Positions 1 through 5,926 of a stretch of DNA of 6,333 nt are shown in pieces; position 1 is the stretch's first letter; every line of letters starts with the position of its first letter. Origin of the DNA: Bacteroidetes bacterium UBA4009 (GTDB taxonomy: Bacteria; Bacteroidota; Bacteroidia; NS11-12g; UBA9320); the NCBI GenBank assembly GCA_002384205.1, contig DGBH01000069.1, positions 6,543 through 12,875 on the forward strand, read 5' to 3'. The translations under genes and the position numbers were made by a program. The notes under the pieces were generated by a model. It saw only the letters and a list, made by a program, of their open reading frames with translations, was not told where the DNA came from and ran no database searches.

Positions 1-1032
1 GTAAATATTAAAACTCAAATGGGGCAACTTACCCAAGGAGTAGATATCGTAGTAGGTACACCGGGCAGATTATATGACCTTGCAGCCAATCGTTCATTGT
101 TGCTTCAAAACGTTAAAAAACTGGTGATAGACGAGGTAGACGTAATGCTTGATTTAGGTTTCCGTTTTCAGTTAAATAATATTTTTGAACTGCTACCCGA
201 AAAACGTCAAAACAGTATGTTTTCGGCAACTATGACGGAAGATGTCGAAATTCTAATCAACGATAATTTTATAGAACCTGAATTTATTGCAATTGCACTT
301 AGTGGCACACCGCTAGAAAATATTGCACAAAGTTGTTATCCTGCGCCTAATTTCTATACCAAGGTAAATTTGTTGGCACACTTACTAAAAGACAAGAGCA
401 AATACCAAAAGGTTCTTATTTTTATGGACAGCAAGAAAAATGCAGATCGCCTTTTTGAAGCGTTGGAAGAGGAATTCTGGAAAGACCTAGGGATAATTCA
501 CTCCAATAAGAGTCAAAACAATAGAATGGCTGCGATAGAACGTTTTAATGATAACGCTAGCCGTATTTTAATTGCTTCTGATTTGATAGCCCGTGGTTTA
601 GACTTAGCAAACATCTCACATGTTATTAGTTTTGACACCCCTAAATACCCGGAAAACTATATGCACCGCATTGGTCGTACAGGTAGAGCTGAAAAACTAG
701 GTGAGTCTATACTATTTTATACCGAAGAAGAAGAAGAATGGAAGCAAGCTATCGAAAAATTAATGGAATATACTATTCCTGAACTTCCTTTCCCAGAAGA
801 GATAAAGGTTTCCAAACAACTTACCTTGGAAGAACAGCCGCGCATTATTGAGAAGAATCCACACAAAAAAACACAACGAGAAGCAGGTCCTGGATTTCAC
901 GAAAAGAAAGACAGTAATAAGAAAACTACGAATTTAGGTGGTGGACAAAAACTAAAAATTAAGAAAGCCAAGAAATACAAGAAACCTATCACGCGAGGAA
1001 GTAAAGAGATGAATATGAAGAAACGCAAGTAA
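1..1032 (+). CDS. DEAD-box-type ATP-dependent RNA helicase, 3' part (5' end outside window)
   Basis: The frame is open from base 1, so this is a gene cut by the window edge. The 343 residues present cover the end of RecA-like domain 1 and all of domain 2; the Q motif, Walker A and PTREL motif must lie upstream. Visible motifs are TPGRL (motif Ib, from base 58), VIDEVD (motif II, DEVD at 130-141), SAT (motif III, 223-231), a motif IV region VLIFMDSKKNA (about 412-444), SDLIARGLDL (motif V, about 577-606) and HRIGRTGR (motif VI, 664-687). A lysine-rich, probably disordered tail (about 850-1029) ends the protein, as is common in flavobacterial RhlE/CsdA-like helicases and probably used for RNA binding. 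The family unwinds short RNA duplexes with ATP in ribosome assembly, mRNA turnover and cold adaptation. Valine for alanine in DEAD is unusual but keeps the catalytic D-E-x-D. The next gene is a cold-shock protein, which fits an RNA-chaperone role. The exact subfamily (RhlE, CsdA/DeaD or RhlB) cannot be settled without the N-terminus. Confidence 0.93.
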   Translation, partial: VNIKTQMGQLTQGVDIVVGTPGRLYDLAANRSLLLQNVKKLVIDEVDVMLDLGFRFQLNNIFELLPEKRQNSMFSATMTEDVEILINDNFIEPEFIAIALSGTPLENIAQSCYPAPNFYTKVNLLAHLLKDKSKYQKVLIFMDSKKNADRLFEALEEEFWKDLGIIHSNKSQNNRMAAIERFNDNASRILIASDLIARGLDLANISHVISFDTPKYPENYMHRIGRTGRAEKLGESILFYTEEEEEWKQAIEKLMEYTIPELPFPEEIKVSKQLTLEEQPRIIEKNPHKKTQREAGPGFHEKKDSNKKTTNLGGGQKLKIKKAKKYKKPITRGSKEMNMKKRK

Positions 1033-1139
1033 CCAGGTTTTATGAGTTAGCACTTACCCATAAAGTGAATTAGTTGTAGGTCTATTTTCGGCGAATAAAA
1101 TGAAATAAAAATAAAAAAACCAATAAGCCAAATACGGAT

Positions 1140-1147
1140 TACATTTG
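1140..1147 (+). promoter_or_regulatory. Candidate -7 promoter element of the cold-shock gene
   Basis: TACATTTG matches the Bacteroidota housekeeping -7 consensus TAnnTTTG exactly. Transcription would start near 1153, giving a leader of only about 15 bases before the ATG at 1168. A long A-rich stretch (about 1095-1121) just upstream could act as an UP-like element. No clear -33 TTTG is seen at the usual distance. The short predicted leader differs from the long thermosensing leader of E. coli cspA. Confidence 0.55.
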
Positions 1148-1167
1148 CACTTTAATAAAACAATACC

Positions 1168-1359
1168 ATGAACAAAGGAACAGTAAAATTCTTCAATGAT
1201 GAAAAAGGCTTTGGCTTTATCACTCCAGAAGATGGAAGTAAAGATGTATTTGTACACAAAACAGGTACTAGAACTAGAATCAACGAGGGAGACCAAGTTA
1301 CCTACGAAGTAGAAGACGGTCAAAAAGGCCCAAGTGCCGTAAATGTAAATTTAGTATAA
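1168..1359 (+). CDS. cspA: Cold-shock domain protein, CspA family
   Basis: This 63-residue protein is a single cold-shock domain, a five-stranded OB fold that binds single-stranded RNA and DNA and melts mRNA secondary structure. RNP1 is KGFGFI at residues 13-18 and RNP2 is VFVH at 27-30, with the aromatic residues F8, F9, F15, F17 and F28 available for base stacking. The usual family ending, GxxAVNV, is present as GPSAVNV (54-60). Length is normal for the family (about 63-70). RNP2 is followed by lysine rather than the phenylalanine of E. coli CspA, and the next loop ([11 protein letters not shown]) is more basic than in CspA. The ATG at 1168 is the only sensible start; it has an A-rich upstream region and no Shine-Dalgarno, as usual in Bacteroidota. 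Its own promoter and a strong terminator make it a single-gene transcript just after an RNA helicase gene. Whether it is cold-induced or constitutive cannot be read from the sequence. Confidence 0.96.
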   Translation: MNKGTVKFFNDEKGFGFITPEDGSKDVFVHKTGTRTRINEGDQVTYEVEDGQKGPSAVNVNLV

Positions 1360-1387
1360 GCATTTACTAATAAAAATTTTACAACTG

Positions 1388-1417
1388 AAAGGCTTACCGT
1401 ATGGTAAGCCTTTTTTT
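1388..1417 (+). terminator. Intrinsic terminator of the cold-shock gene
   Basis: An 11-bp perfect stem (AAAGGCTTACC at 1388-1398 pairing with GGTAAGCCTTT at 1403-1413) closes a four-base GTAT loop. A run of seven T (1411-1417) begins in the last stem bases. It lies 29 bases after the cspA stop codon. The T run on the + strand marks it as serving cspA, and it separates that gene from the next one. Confidence 0.93.
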
Positions 1418-1422
1418 GTAGT

Positions 1423-1430
1423 TAAATTTG
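1423..1430 (+). promoter_or_regulatory. Candidate -7 promoter element of the VF530-family gene
   Basis: TAAATTTG matches the Bacteroidota TAnnTTTG consensus exactly and begins only six bases after the T run of the cspA terminator. A start of transcription about seven bases downstream would fall at 1436-1438, almost on the TTG start codon at 1439. No -33 TTTG is seen, because the terminator stem occupies that position. Confidence 0.45.
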
Positions 1431-1438
1431 CAACAGAA

Positions 1439-1684
1439 TTGAAACGCAACGAAGACACCGAACAAGAACAACCAAACAACCCGCTTCACGGAATGAAATT
1501 AAAAGAGGTACTTGAATTTCTTATTTCATACTATGGTTGGGAAGGATTAGGTGAACGTATAAAAATAAACTGTTTTACGATGAATCCTACCATGGGGAGT
1601 AGTCTTAAATTCTTACGCAGAACCCCATGGGCCCGCGAAAAAGTAGAGAAACTCTATAGCCAAACCATTCCTAAATTTAAATAA
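1439..1684 (+). CDS. Small VF530-family (DUF2132) DNA-binding protein
   Basis: The 81-residue product matches what I recall of the VF530/DUF2132 family: PLHG (residues 15-18), YYGWEGLGERI (31-41), INCF (43-46), NPTMGSSLKFLR (49-60) and TPWAREKVEKLY (62-73). The family was named from a Vibrio fischeri protein whose structure is a small four-helix fold, proposed to bind double-stranded DNA; its cellular role is not established. Residues 1-14 are a hydrophilic E/Q/N-rich tail outside the domain. The only usable start before the domain is TTG at 1439: the next in-frame ATG (1493) lies inside the conserved PLHG region, and no ATG or GTG occurs in frame back into the cspA terminator. TTG is therefore probably the real start, unless a base is wrong here. 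The gene has its own candidate promoter right after the cspA terminator. Family assignment is confident; the function is not. Confidence 0.88.
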   Translation: MKRNEDTEQEQPNNPLHGMKLKEVLEFLISYYGWEGLGERIKINCFTMNPTMGSSLKFLRRTPWAREKVEKLYSQTIPKFK

Positions 1685-1759
1685 TGTCTACCAATGACAC
1701 CACAACATACTTTCATTAAGTACCTTAAATCATTATTTAGACCCTAATATGGAATTCTG

Positions 1760-2233
1760 ATGAAAGCTGTAACCGTTACCACCATCAAAAAAGAGCTCCA
1801 ACATCTTGAAAAAGAGCAGTTGGTAGAATTAGCATTACGCGTAACCAAGTATAAGATTGAGAATAAGGAACTAATGACCTACCTCTTATTTGAGGAGCAT
1901 GATGAGGACCATTTTATAGAAACCATTAAAGCGGAGATGGATGATCAATTTGAAGATATCAATACCACTAGTTATCATTTCATCAAAAAAAGTATTCGCA
2001 AGATTTTAAGAGGTGTAAAAAAGCATGTACGCTACTCCAAAAAACTGGAAACAGAAGCAGCACTAACCATTCATTTTTGCCGTAAGCTAAAACAAATGGA
2101 TCCTTCGTACCGATACAACACAGTACTTACCAATATGTATGACAGGCAGCTCGGTTTAGCCGAAAAAATAATTAATAAGATGCACGAAGACTTGCAATAT
2201 GATTACCAGTTAGAAATCGAAGATTTTTCCTAA
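1760..2233 (+). CDS. Conserved hypothetical soluble protein, possibly DUF6155
   Basis: This 157-residue protein is rich in Lys, Glu and Asp, is predicted mostly helical, and has no signal peptide, membrane segment or recognisable catalytic motif. The N-terminal pattern, an ELxxLEKEQLVELxLxxxKxxxENKE-like helix pair at about residues 12-37, resembles the Bacteroidota DUF6155 family as I remember it; no function is known. A basic segment (about 75-95, KKSIRKILRGVKKHVRYSKK) could contact nucleic acid or a partner, which is inference only. The ATG at 1760 is preceded by a three-codon frame, ATG-GAA-TTC-TGA (1749-1760), whose stop overlaps this start as TGATG. The gene follows the VF530-family gene by 75 bases on the same strand without a visible terminator between them, so the two may be cotranscribed. 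It converges on the antiporter gene 35 bases downstream, and no clear terminator is visible there. Confidence 0.8.
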   Translation: MKAVTVTTIKKELQHLEKEQLVELALRVTKYKIENKELMTYLLFEEHDEDHFIETIKAEMDDQFEDINTTSYHFIKKSIRKILRGVKKHVRYSKKLETEAALTIHFCRKLKQMDPSYRYNTVLTNMYDRQLGLAEKIINKMHEDLQYDYQLEIEDFS

Positions 2234-2268
2234 CAGAACAAAAGGTAATCATTATCTGAGTCTACTCC

Positions 2269-3717
2269 CTAATCTTTATTGCTAAGCTGAGCAATTTTAA
2301 TCTGAAAAGCGGCAAAGAGCAAGGTCATAAAAGGACTTAAGTAATTAAATACCGCATAACCAATATATTCACTTACACTGACACCAAGCACACCACTCTG
2401 ATACGCGCCACACGTATTCCAAGGAATAAGTGCAGAGGTTACTGTGCCACTATCTTCTAAGGTCCTACTCAAGTTTTCGGGGGCAAGCCCTTTGTCTTTA
2501 TACGCTTTTTCAAACATTTTACCCGGCACCACAATCGCTAAATACTGATCACTTGCGGTAAGGTTAATCGCTAAACAACTCGCTACCGTACTCGCAAACA
2601 ATCCAAAAATAGATGTTGCAAAACTCAATAAAGCTGAACTTATACGTGCTAATGCTCCGATTGCTTCCATAATGCCACCAAAAACCATAGCGCATATAAT
2701 TAGCCAAACCGTGCCCAGCATACCTGACATGCCTCCTGCAGAGAACAAATCATTAAGCGAAGCGTTACTGGTTTCGATAGCTACACCTTGGGTAATAGAT
2801 TGCATAAGAAATGCATAGTTTGGAGCTGTTGAATGCATAGTGGCAAAATCACTTAGGATAGCCGGCTGGGTAAGCAAACATGCAACACAACCCAAAAGGG
2901 TGCCTGCTAACAAAGCCACAACGGGATTTACTTTTTTTATAATGAGCACTATAACCAGCAAAGGCACTACAAAAAGCCACGGTGTGATATTAAATTTGGT
3001 GGAAATAGCTGCGAGCAGTTGCTCAGTACCTTGTACATCCCCTACTTGGTAGGTTAAGCTTAGCACAGCAAATACGACTAGGGTAATTATAATAGTAGGA
3101 ACCGTAGTATACGCCATATACTTAATATGGGTGAAGAGTTTTGTTCCTGCCATTGCCGAAGCAAGATTGGTGGTATCGCTAAGCGGACTCATTTTGTCTC
3201 CGAAGTAAGCGCCACTTATTACAGCTCCGGCTACCATTCCTGCTGGTAAACCGATAGCTTTGCCTATGGCCACTAGTGCTATACCTATAGTAGCACTGGT
3301 AGTCCAAGAACTCCCTGTAGCCATTGAAATAATAGCAGAAATAACCACAGCAGTAGGCAAAAATATAGCAGGGTTAATCAACTTAATACCATAGAATATC
3401 ATAGCAGGAATCACGCCACTTATAAGCCAAGCCGCCGAAAGTGAACCTACTAAAAGTAAGATAAGAATAGCTCCTGCTACCGATTTTAGATTACTCCCTA
3501 CAGTATCTAGCATTGTTTCTAGACTCACTTTATTAAAATAACCAACCAAAGCCGCCACTGCGCCTCCCATAAGTAAGATAAATTGATTACTACCACTTAT
3601 TGCATCGTCCTCAAAGACGTATACATTAAAAGCGAGCATGCTAACTAGTGCAATTATGGGGATTAATGCCTCCCAAATATTAAGTTCTTTATTACGTACT
3701 ATTTTATGCTCTTCCAT
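2269..3717 (-). CDS. nhaC: Na+/H+ antiporter, NhaC family
   Basis: The 482-residue protein is hydrophobic almost throughout, with about 11-12 membrane segments, and sits in the inner membrane. Family hallmarks are TGSSWTTSATIG (residues 134-145), GAYFGDKMSPLSDTTNLA (169-186), FGGIMEAIG (346-354), and LSRTLEDSGTVTS (416-428) followed by LIPWNTCGAY (430-439). The acidic and polar residues in these segments (D174, S178, D181, T182, N184, E421, D422) are those expected to handle cations in this IT-superfamily group. NhaC proteins exchange external H+ for internal Na+ for pH and sodium homeostasis; related members such as MleN exchange malate and lactate, so the substrate is inferred. Length is normal and all motifs are intact. 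The ATG at 3715-3717 begins a short polar, basic N-terminus (MEEHKIVRNK) before the first helix. The gene is divergent from the monooxygenase gene across 113 bases and convergent with the hypothetical gene. Confidence 0.94.
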   Translation of the reverse strand: MEEHKIVRNKELNIWEALIPIIALVSMLAFNVYVFEDDAISGSNQFILLMGGAVAALVGYFNKVSLETMLDTVGSNLKSVAGAILILLLVGSLSAAWLISGVIPAMIFYGIKLINPAIFLPTAVVISAIISMATGSSWTTSATIGIALVAIGKAIGLPAGMVAGAVISGAYFGDKMSPLSDTTNLASAMAGTKLFTHIKYMAYTTVPTIIITLVVFAVLSLTYQVGDVQGTEQLLAAISTKFNITPWLFVVPLLVIVLIIKKVNPVVALLAGTLLGCVACLLTQPAILSDFATMHSTAPNYAFLMQSITQGVAIETSNASLNDLFSAGGMSGMLGTVWLIICAMVFGGIMEAIGALARISSALLSFATSIFGLFASTVASCLAINLTASDQYLAIVVPGKMFEKAYKDKGLAPENLSRTLEDSGTVTSALIPWNTCGAYQSGVLGVSVSEYIGYAVFNYLSPFMTLLFAAFQIKIAQLSNKD

Positions 3718-3725
3718 TGGTTTGC

Positions 3726-3733
3726 CAAATAAA
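3726..3733 (-). promoter_or_regulatory. Weak -7-like element upstream of the antiporter gene
   Basis: Read on the - strand this is TTTATTTG, one mismatch from TAnnTTTG, ending eight bases before the nhaC ATG. No -33 element is visible, and in AT-rich DNA such a match can occur by chance. Confidence 0.25.
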
Positions 3734-3816
3734 CAGAAAAAAATCTTAAACTACCTTAAGCCATCCCGTTATACTTAGATAACTCAACCTGTTAATCCCT
3801 ATAGCTGTCAAAATAG

Positions 3817-3824
3817 TATTTTCG
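3817..3824 (+). promoter_or_regulatory. Weak -7-like element upstream of the monooxygenase gene
   Basis: TATTTTCG is one mismatch from TAnnTTTG and ends six bases before the ATG at 3831. No -33 TTTG is visible at the usual distance. The 113-base divergent region also holds a small inverted repeat (GTTAT at 3768-3772 and ATAAC at 3779-3783) that might be an operator, but it is too short to claim. Confidence 0.25.
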
Positions 3825-3830
3825 CAGAGC

Positions 3831-4949
3831 ATGATTCAAAATCTTATTATTGGCGCCGGACCTGCAGGTTTGGCCATGGCAGGCTCATTACGTCATGCTA
3901 AAAGAGACTTTTATATAATTGAACAAAGCAATCATATAGCATCTAAATGGCATGCCCATTACGATAGGCTACACTTACATACCATCAAAGAGTACTCTCA
4001 TTTGCCGTATATGCCATTCCCCGATGAATATCCGACTTACATCCATAAGTCTGATCTTATAGCCTACTACGAGTCGTATGCAGCTCAATGGGATATAAAA
4101 CCTCACTATAATACAGAAGCTACTACGATTATTAAACACGATAATGAATGGCATGTGCACTGCGGTAATCAGCTACTTATAGCCAAAAATGTAATTGTAG
4201 CTACGGGCATAAACCGCATTCCCAACATTCCTAAATGGGAAGGGCAAGAAAATTTTAACGGTGAGATAATTCACGCAAACAAGTACAGGAATGCTATACC
4301 CTACCAAGATAAAAGAGTACTGATCATCGGCATGGGAAATACCGGTGCTGAGATAGCCTTAGACTTGGCAGAACATAATGTACACGTAGGTATTTCTATA
4401 CGCAGTAAACAGAGTATCGTACCACGAGATTTGTTTGGCAGACCCATTCAGAAAACAGCTAAAATACTAGATAAACTTCCATTTGATCTTGGCGCTCATA
4501 TAGGAAACATTGTAAGAAAACTCTATTTCGGGAACCTTGCCAAGTATAATATTCCTATCCACTCGGAACCGCCAATAAAAATCCTTCGAGAAACAGGAAA
4601 AACGCCTACCATTGACCTAGGTACCGTTGCTCGAATTAAAGATGGAAGTATACACATACATGCAGATGTTTCTCACTTTGATAAAAAGACAGTTTATTTT
4701 ACCAACGGGGATTCAGCGGTTATAGATGCTGTCATTTTGGCTACTGGATACCTTACCCACTTAGATACCTTAATTGCAGATAGTAAAAACTGTATTGACC
4801 AAAAAGGTGAGCCTATAAAAAAATGTGATCCGGAAAATCAGCAGGGACTCTATTTTATAGGTTTTGATAATTATAAAACTGGCGGTATACTTGGCACCTT
4901 GCGAGATGACAGTGATATAATAACTAGAAGTATAGTTGCTACAAACTAA
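3831..4949 (+). CDS. FAD- and NADPH-dependent class B flavin monooxygenase, YUCCA-like
   Basis: The 372-residue soluble protein has two Rossmann nucleotide-binding motifs. GAGPAG (residues 8-13), with E31 ending the second strand, binds FAD. GMGNTG (167-172), followed by R191, binds NADPH. Between them lies the exact FMO fingerprint FxGxxxHxxxY (F142 to Y152); the Tyr ending favours FMO over classical Baeyer-Villiger enzymes, which end in W. ATG motifs at 124-126 and 304-307 (ATGY) complete the class B layout. Several stretches resemble plant YUCCA indole-3-pyruvate monooxygenases as I recall them: YDRLHLHT (44-51), LPYMPFPDEYPTY (58-70), RSKQSIVPRDLFG (191-203) and the C-terminal IGF...GGILGTLRDD (343-360). 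Substrate is unknown; N-, S- or carbon oxidation and oxidative decarboxylation are all possible. Length is slightly below that of plant YUCCAs (about 400). The ATG at 3831 sits eight codons before the FAD motif, so no N-terminal extension is likely. The gene converges with the hydroxylase gene, with a 15-base gap. Confidence 0.92.
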   Translation: MIQNLIIGAGPAGLAMAGSLRHAKRDFYIIEQSNHIASKWHAHYDRLHLHTIKEYSHLPYMPFPDEYPTYIHKSDLIAYYESYAAQWDIKPHYNTEATTIIKHDNEWHVHCGNQLLIAKNVIVATGINRIPNIPKWEGQENFNGEIIHANKYRNAIPYQDKRVLIIGMGNTGAEIALDLAEHNVHVGISIRSKQSIVPRDLFGRPIQKTAKILDKLPFDLGAHIGNIVRKLYFGNLAKYNIPIHSEPPIKILRETGKTPTIDLGTVARIKDGSIHIHADVSHFDKKTVYFTNGDSAVIDAVILATGYLTHLDTLIADSKNCIDQKGEPIKKCDPENQQGLYFIGFDNYKTGGILGTLRDDSDIITRSIVATN

Positions 4950-4964
4950 TAAATCATTCGTTCA

Positions 4965-5783
4965 CTATTCATCTACCGATATACTTTTATCAAAAGGAAC
5001 TTTTAGTTGATAGGCTAAATCTTCAGAGCGAGAATTATCTAATACATCTAGACCATACTTTATATCACGGGAATCTCCAAACACCAACGTGCCAAACATA
5101 CGATCCCAAATACTGAGAATATTTCCAAAGTTAGAGTCTGTCCAGGGTCTTTGATAGTGATGATGAAACTTATGCATTCGCGGAGTGACAATCAGGTAGC
5201 TTAGTATTTTGTCTACTCCATTAGGAAGTTCAAAATTAGCATGGGTCCAATAGGTAAACAACACGGTTATGATGCGATAAACCAGATAAAATGCAAAAGG
5301 CAAGCCTCCTATTACCACTGCAAGTAGAGAAAATAATTCTCTAAATACGTAATCACCTGGATGATGACGTGTTCCAGAAGTCACGTCTAAATGGGTGTCG
5401 CTGTGATGCACCATATGAAAACGCCATAGAGGACCAAACTTATGTAAAATGTAATGAACGCCAAATTGCGCCACAAAGTCAAGTAGCATTATTCCCACTA
5501 TAAGTTCTACCCACGTGGGCCAGATTACCCAATTTAAAAGTCCGAAAGAATGCGAACCAACCCAAACAAAAACGCCAGCAGTTATAATTCCAAAAATAGC
5601 ATTGATGAGAATGGTAGAGCCTAATAATACTAGGTTCACTTTTGCATGGCGCCATTTTTTATAACCTAGTACTACCGCAGGAAATGCTCCTTCTATCAGC
5701 CAAAAAAAAGTCATACAGATAATGACCCAACTTATCTTTTGGAGGTTTGACAACGCTTCAAAGAAGGATAAAAATGTGTTCAT
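4965..5783 (-). CDS. Fatty acid hydroxylase / sterol desaturase superfamily membrane di-iron protein
   Basis: The 272-residue integral membrane protein carries the three histidine boxes of the PF04116 superfamily: HYILH (residues 110-114), HMVHH (123-127) and HKFHHH (204-209), plus extra candidate ligands H131, H140, H141 and H181. These bind two iron atoms that use O2 to hydroxylate or desaturate a C-H bond in a lipid. Hydrophobic segments at about 14-36, 50-76, 84-106 and 150-178 anchor the protein, with the His boxes on the cytoplasmic face by family analogy. The substrate is not readable; in bacteria the family includes enzymes acting on carotenoids, fatty acids, sphingolipid-type bases and sterol-like lipids. 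Length fits the family and no active-site residue is missing. The ATG at 5781-5783 has an A/T-rich upstream region without Shine-Dalgarno. The stop is TAG. The gene is divergent from the PF04020 gene across 143 bases. A weak -7-like element (TATATTCG on the - strand, 5792-5799) lies eight bases before the start. Confidence 0.92.
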   Translation of the reverse strand: MNTFLSFFEALSNLQKISWVIICMTFFWLIEGAFPAVVLGYKKWRHAKVNLVLLGSTILINAIFGIITAGVFVWVGSHSFGLLNWVIWPTWVELIVGIMLLDFVAQFGVHYILHKFGPLWRFHMVHHSDTHLDVTSGTRHHPGDYVFRELFSLLAVVIGGLPFAFYLVYRIITVLFTYWTHANFELPNGVDKILSYLIVTPRMHKFHHHYQRPWTDSNFGNILSIWDRMFGTLVFGDSRDIKYGLDVLDNSRSEDLAYQLKVPFDKSISVDE

Positions 5784-5791
5784 ATTAAACT

Positions 5792-5799
5792 CGAATATA
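5792..5799 (-). promoter_or_regulatory. Weak -7-like element upstream of the hydroxylase gene
   Basis: TATATTCG on the - strand is one mismatch from TAnnTTTG and ends eight bases before the ATG. No -33 element lies at a suitable distance. The region is AT-rich, so chance is a real alternative. Confidence 0.22.
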
Positions 5800-5869
5800 C
5801 CTTATTTAAAACAAAATTTTATTCTTTTAAAGGTTTTGTAAAAGCACTGTAACACATAACACGTTCATC

Positions 5870-5888
5870 TGCCAAAATCTGTTTGGCA
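5870..5888. repeat. Inverted repeat overlapping the sigma-54 -24 element
   Basis: TGCCAAA (5870-5876) and TTTGGCA (5882-5888) are perfect 7-bp inverted arms around the five-base spacer ATCTG. The right arm contains the -24 GG of the putative sigma-54 promoter. It could be a repressor site masking that promoter, a weak hairpin in the opposite transcript, or chance. Confidence 0.5.
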
Positions 5889-5899
5889 ACCTTTTTGCA
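5884..5899 (+). promoter_or_regulatory. Putative sigma-54 (RpoN) promoter of the PF04020 gene
   Basis: TGGCAA (5884-5889), five bases, then TTGC (5895-5898) and A at 5899 matches the consensus TGGCAC-N5-TTGCW at all positions but one, with exact spacing between the invariant GG and GC. The preceding TT and following AT also fit. Transcription should start about 12 bases after the GC, near 5910, leaving a leader of about 17 bases before the ATG at 5927. No good sigma-A -7 element (TAnnTTTG) occurs at a useful distance. A sigma-54 promoter needs an NtrC-type activator; no activator gene or site is identifiable in the window. Confidence 0.7.
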
Positions 5900-5926
5900 T
5901 TTTTACACCTAGAATATCGAAATAAT

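Noticed and set aside
1051..1067. Possible terminator after the helicase gene (CACTT and AAGTG arms)
   Set aside because: The stem is only five AT-rich pairs with a seven-base loop and is not followed by a T run.
1054..1323. Open frame on the - strand across the cold-shock gene
   Set aside because: It lies opposite cspA, whose family motifs are unmistakable, and its translation is a low-complexity F/Y/S-rich string with no recognisable domain.
1716..1728. Inverted repeat TTAAG-TAC-CTTAA between the VF530 and unknown-function genes
   Set aside because: The arms are five bases of AT-rich sequence with no T run; too short to call a terminator or operator.
2840..3052. Open frame on the + strand inside the antiporter gene
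   Set aside because: It is antisense to the conserved NhaC coding region and has no family resemblance.
3975..4160. Open frame on the - strand inside the monooxygenase gene
   Set aside because: It is fully antisense to the YUCCA-like region and has no start signal or domain.
5784..5926. Small RNA gene in the divergent region
   Set aside because: No terminator hairpin with a T run is present on either strand; the visible structure is explained by the promoter and its inverted repeat.
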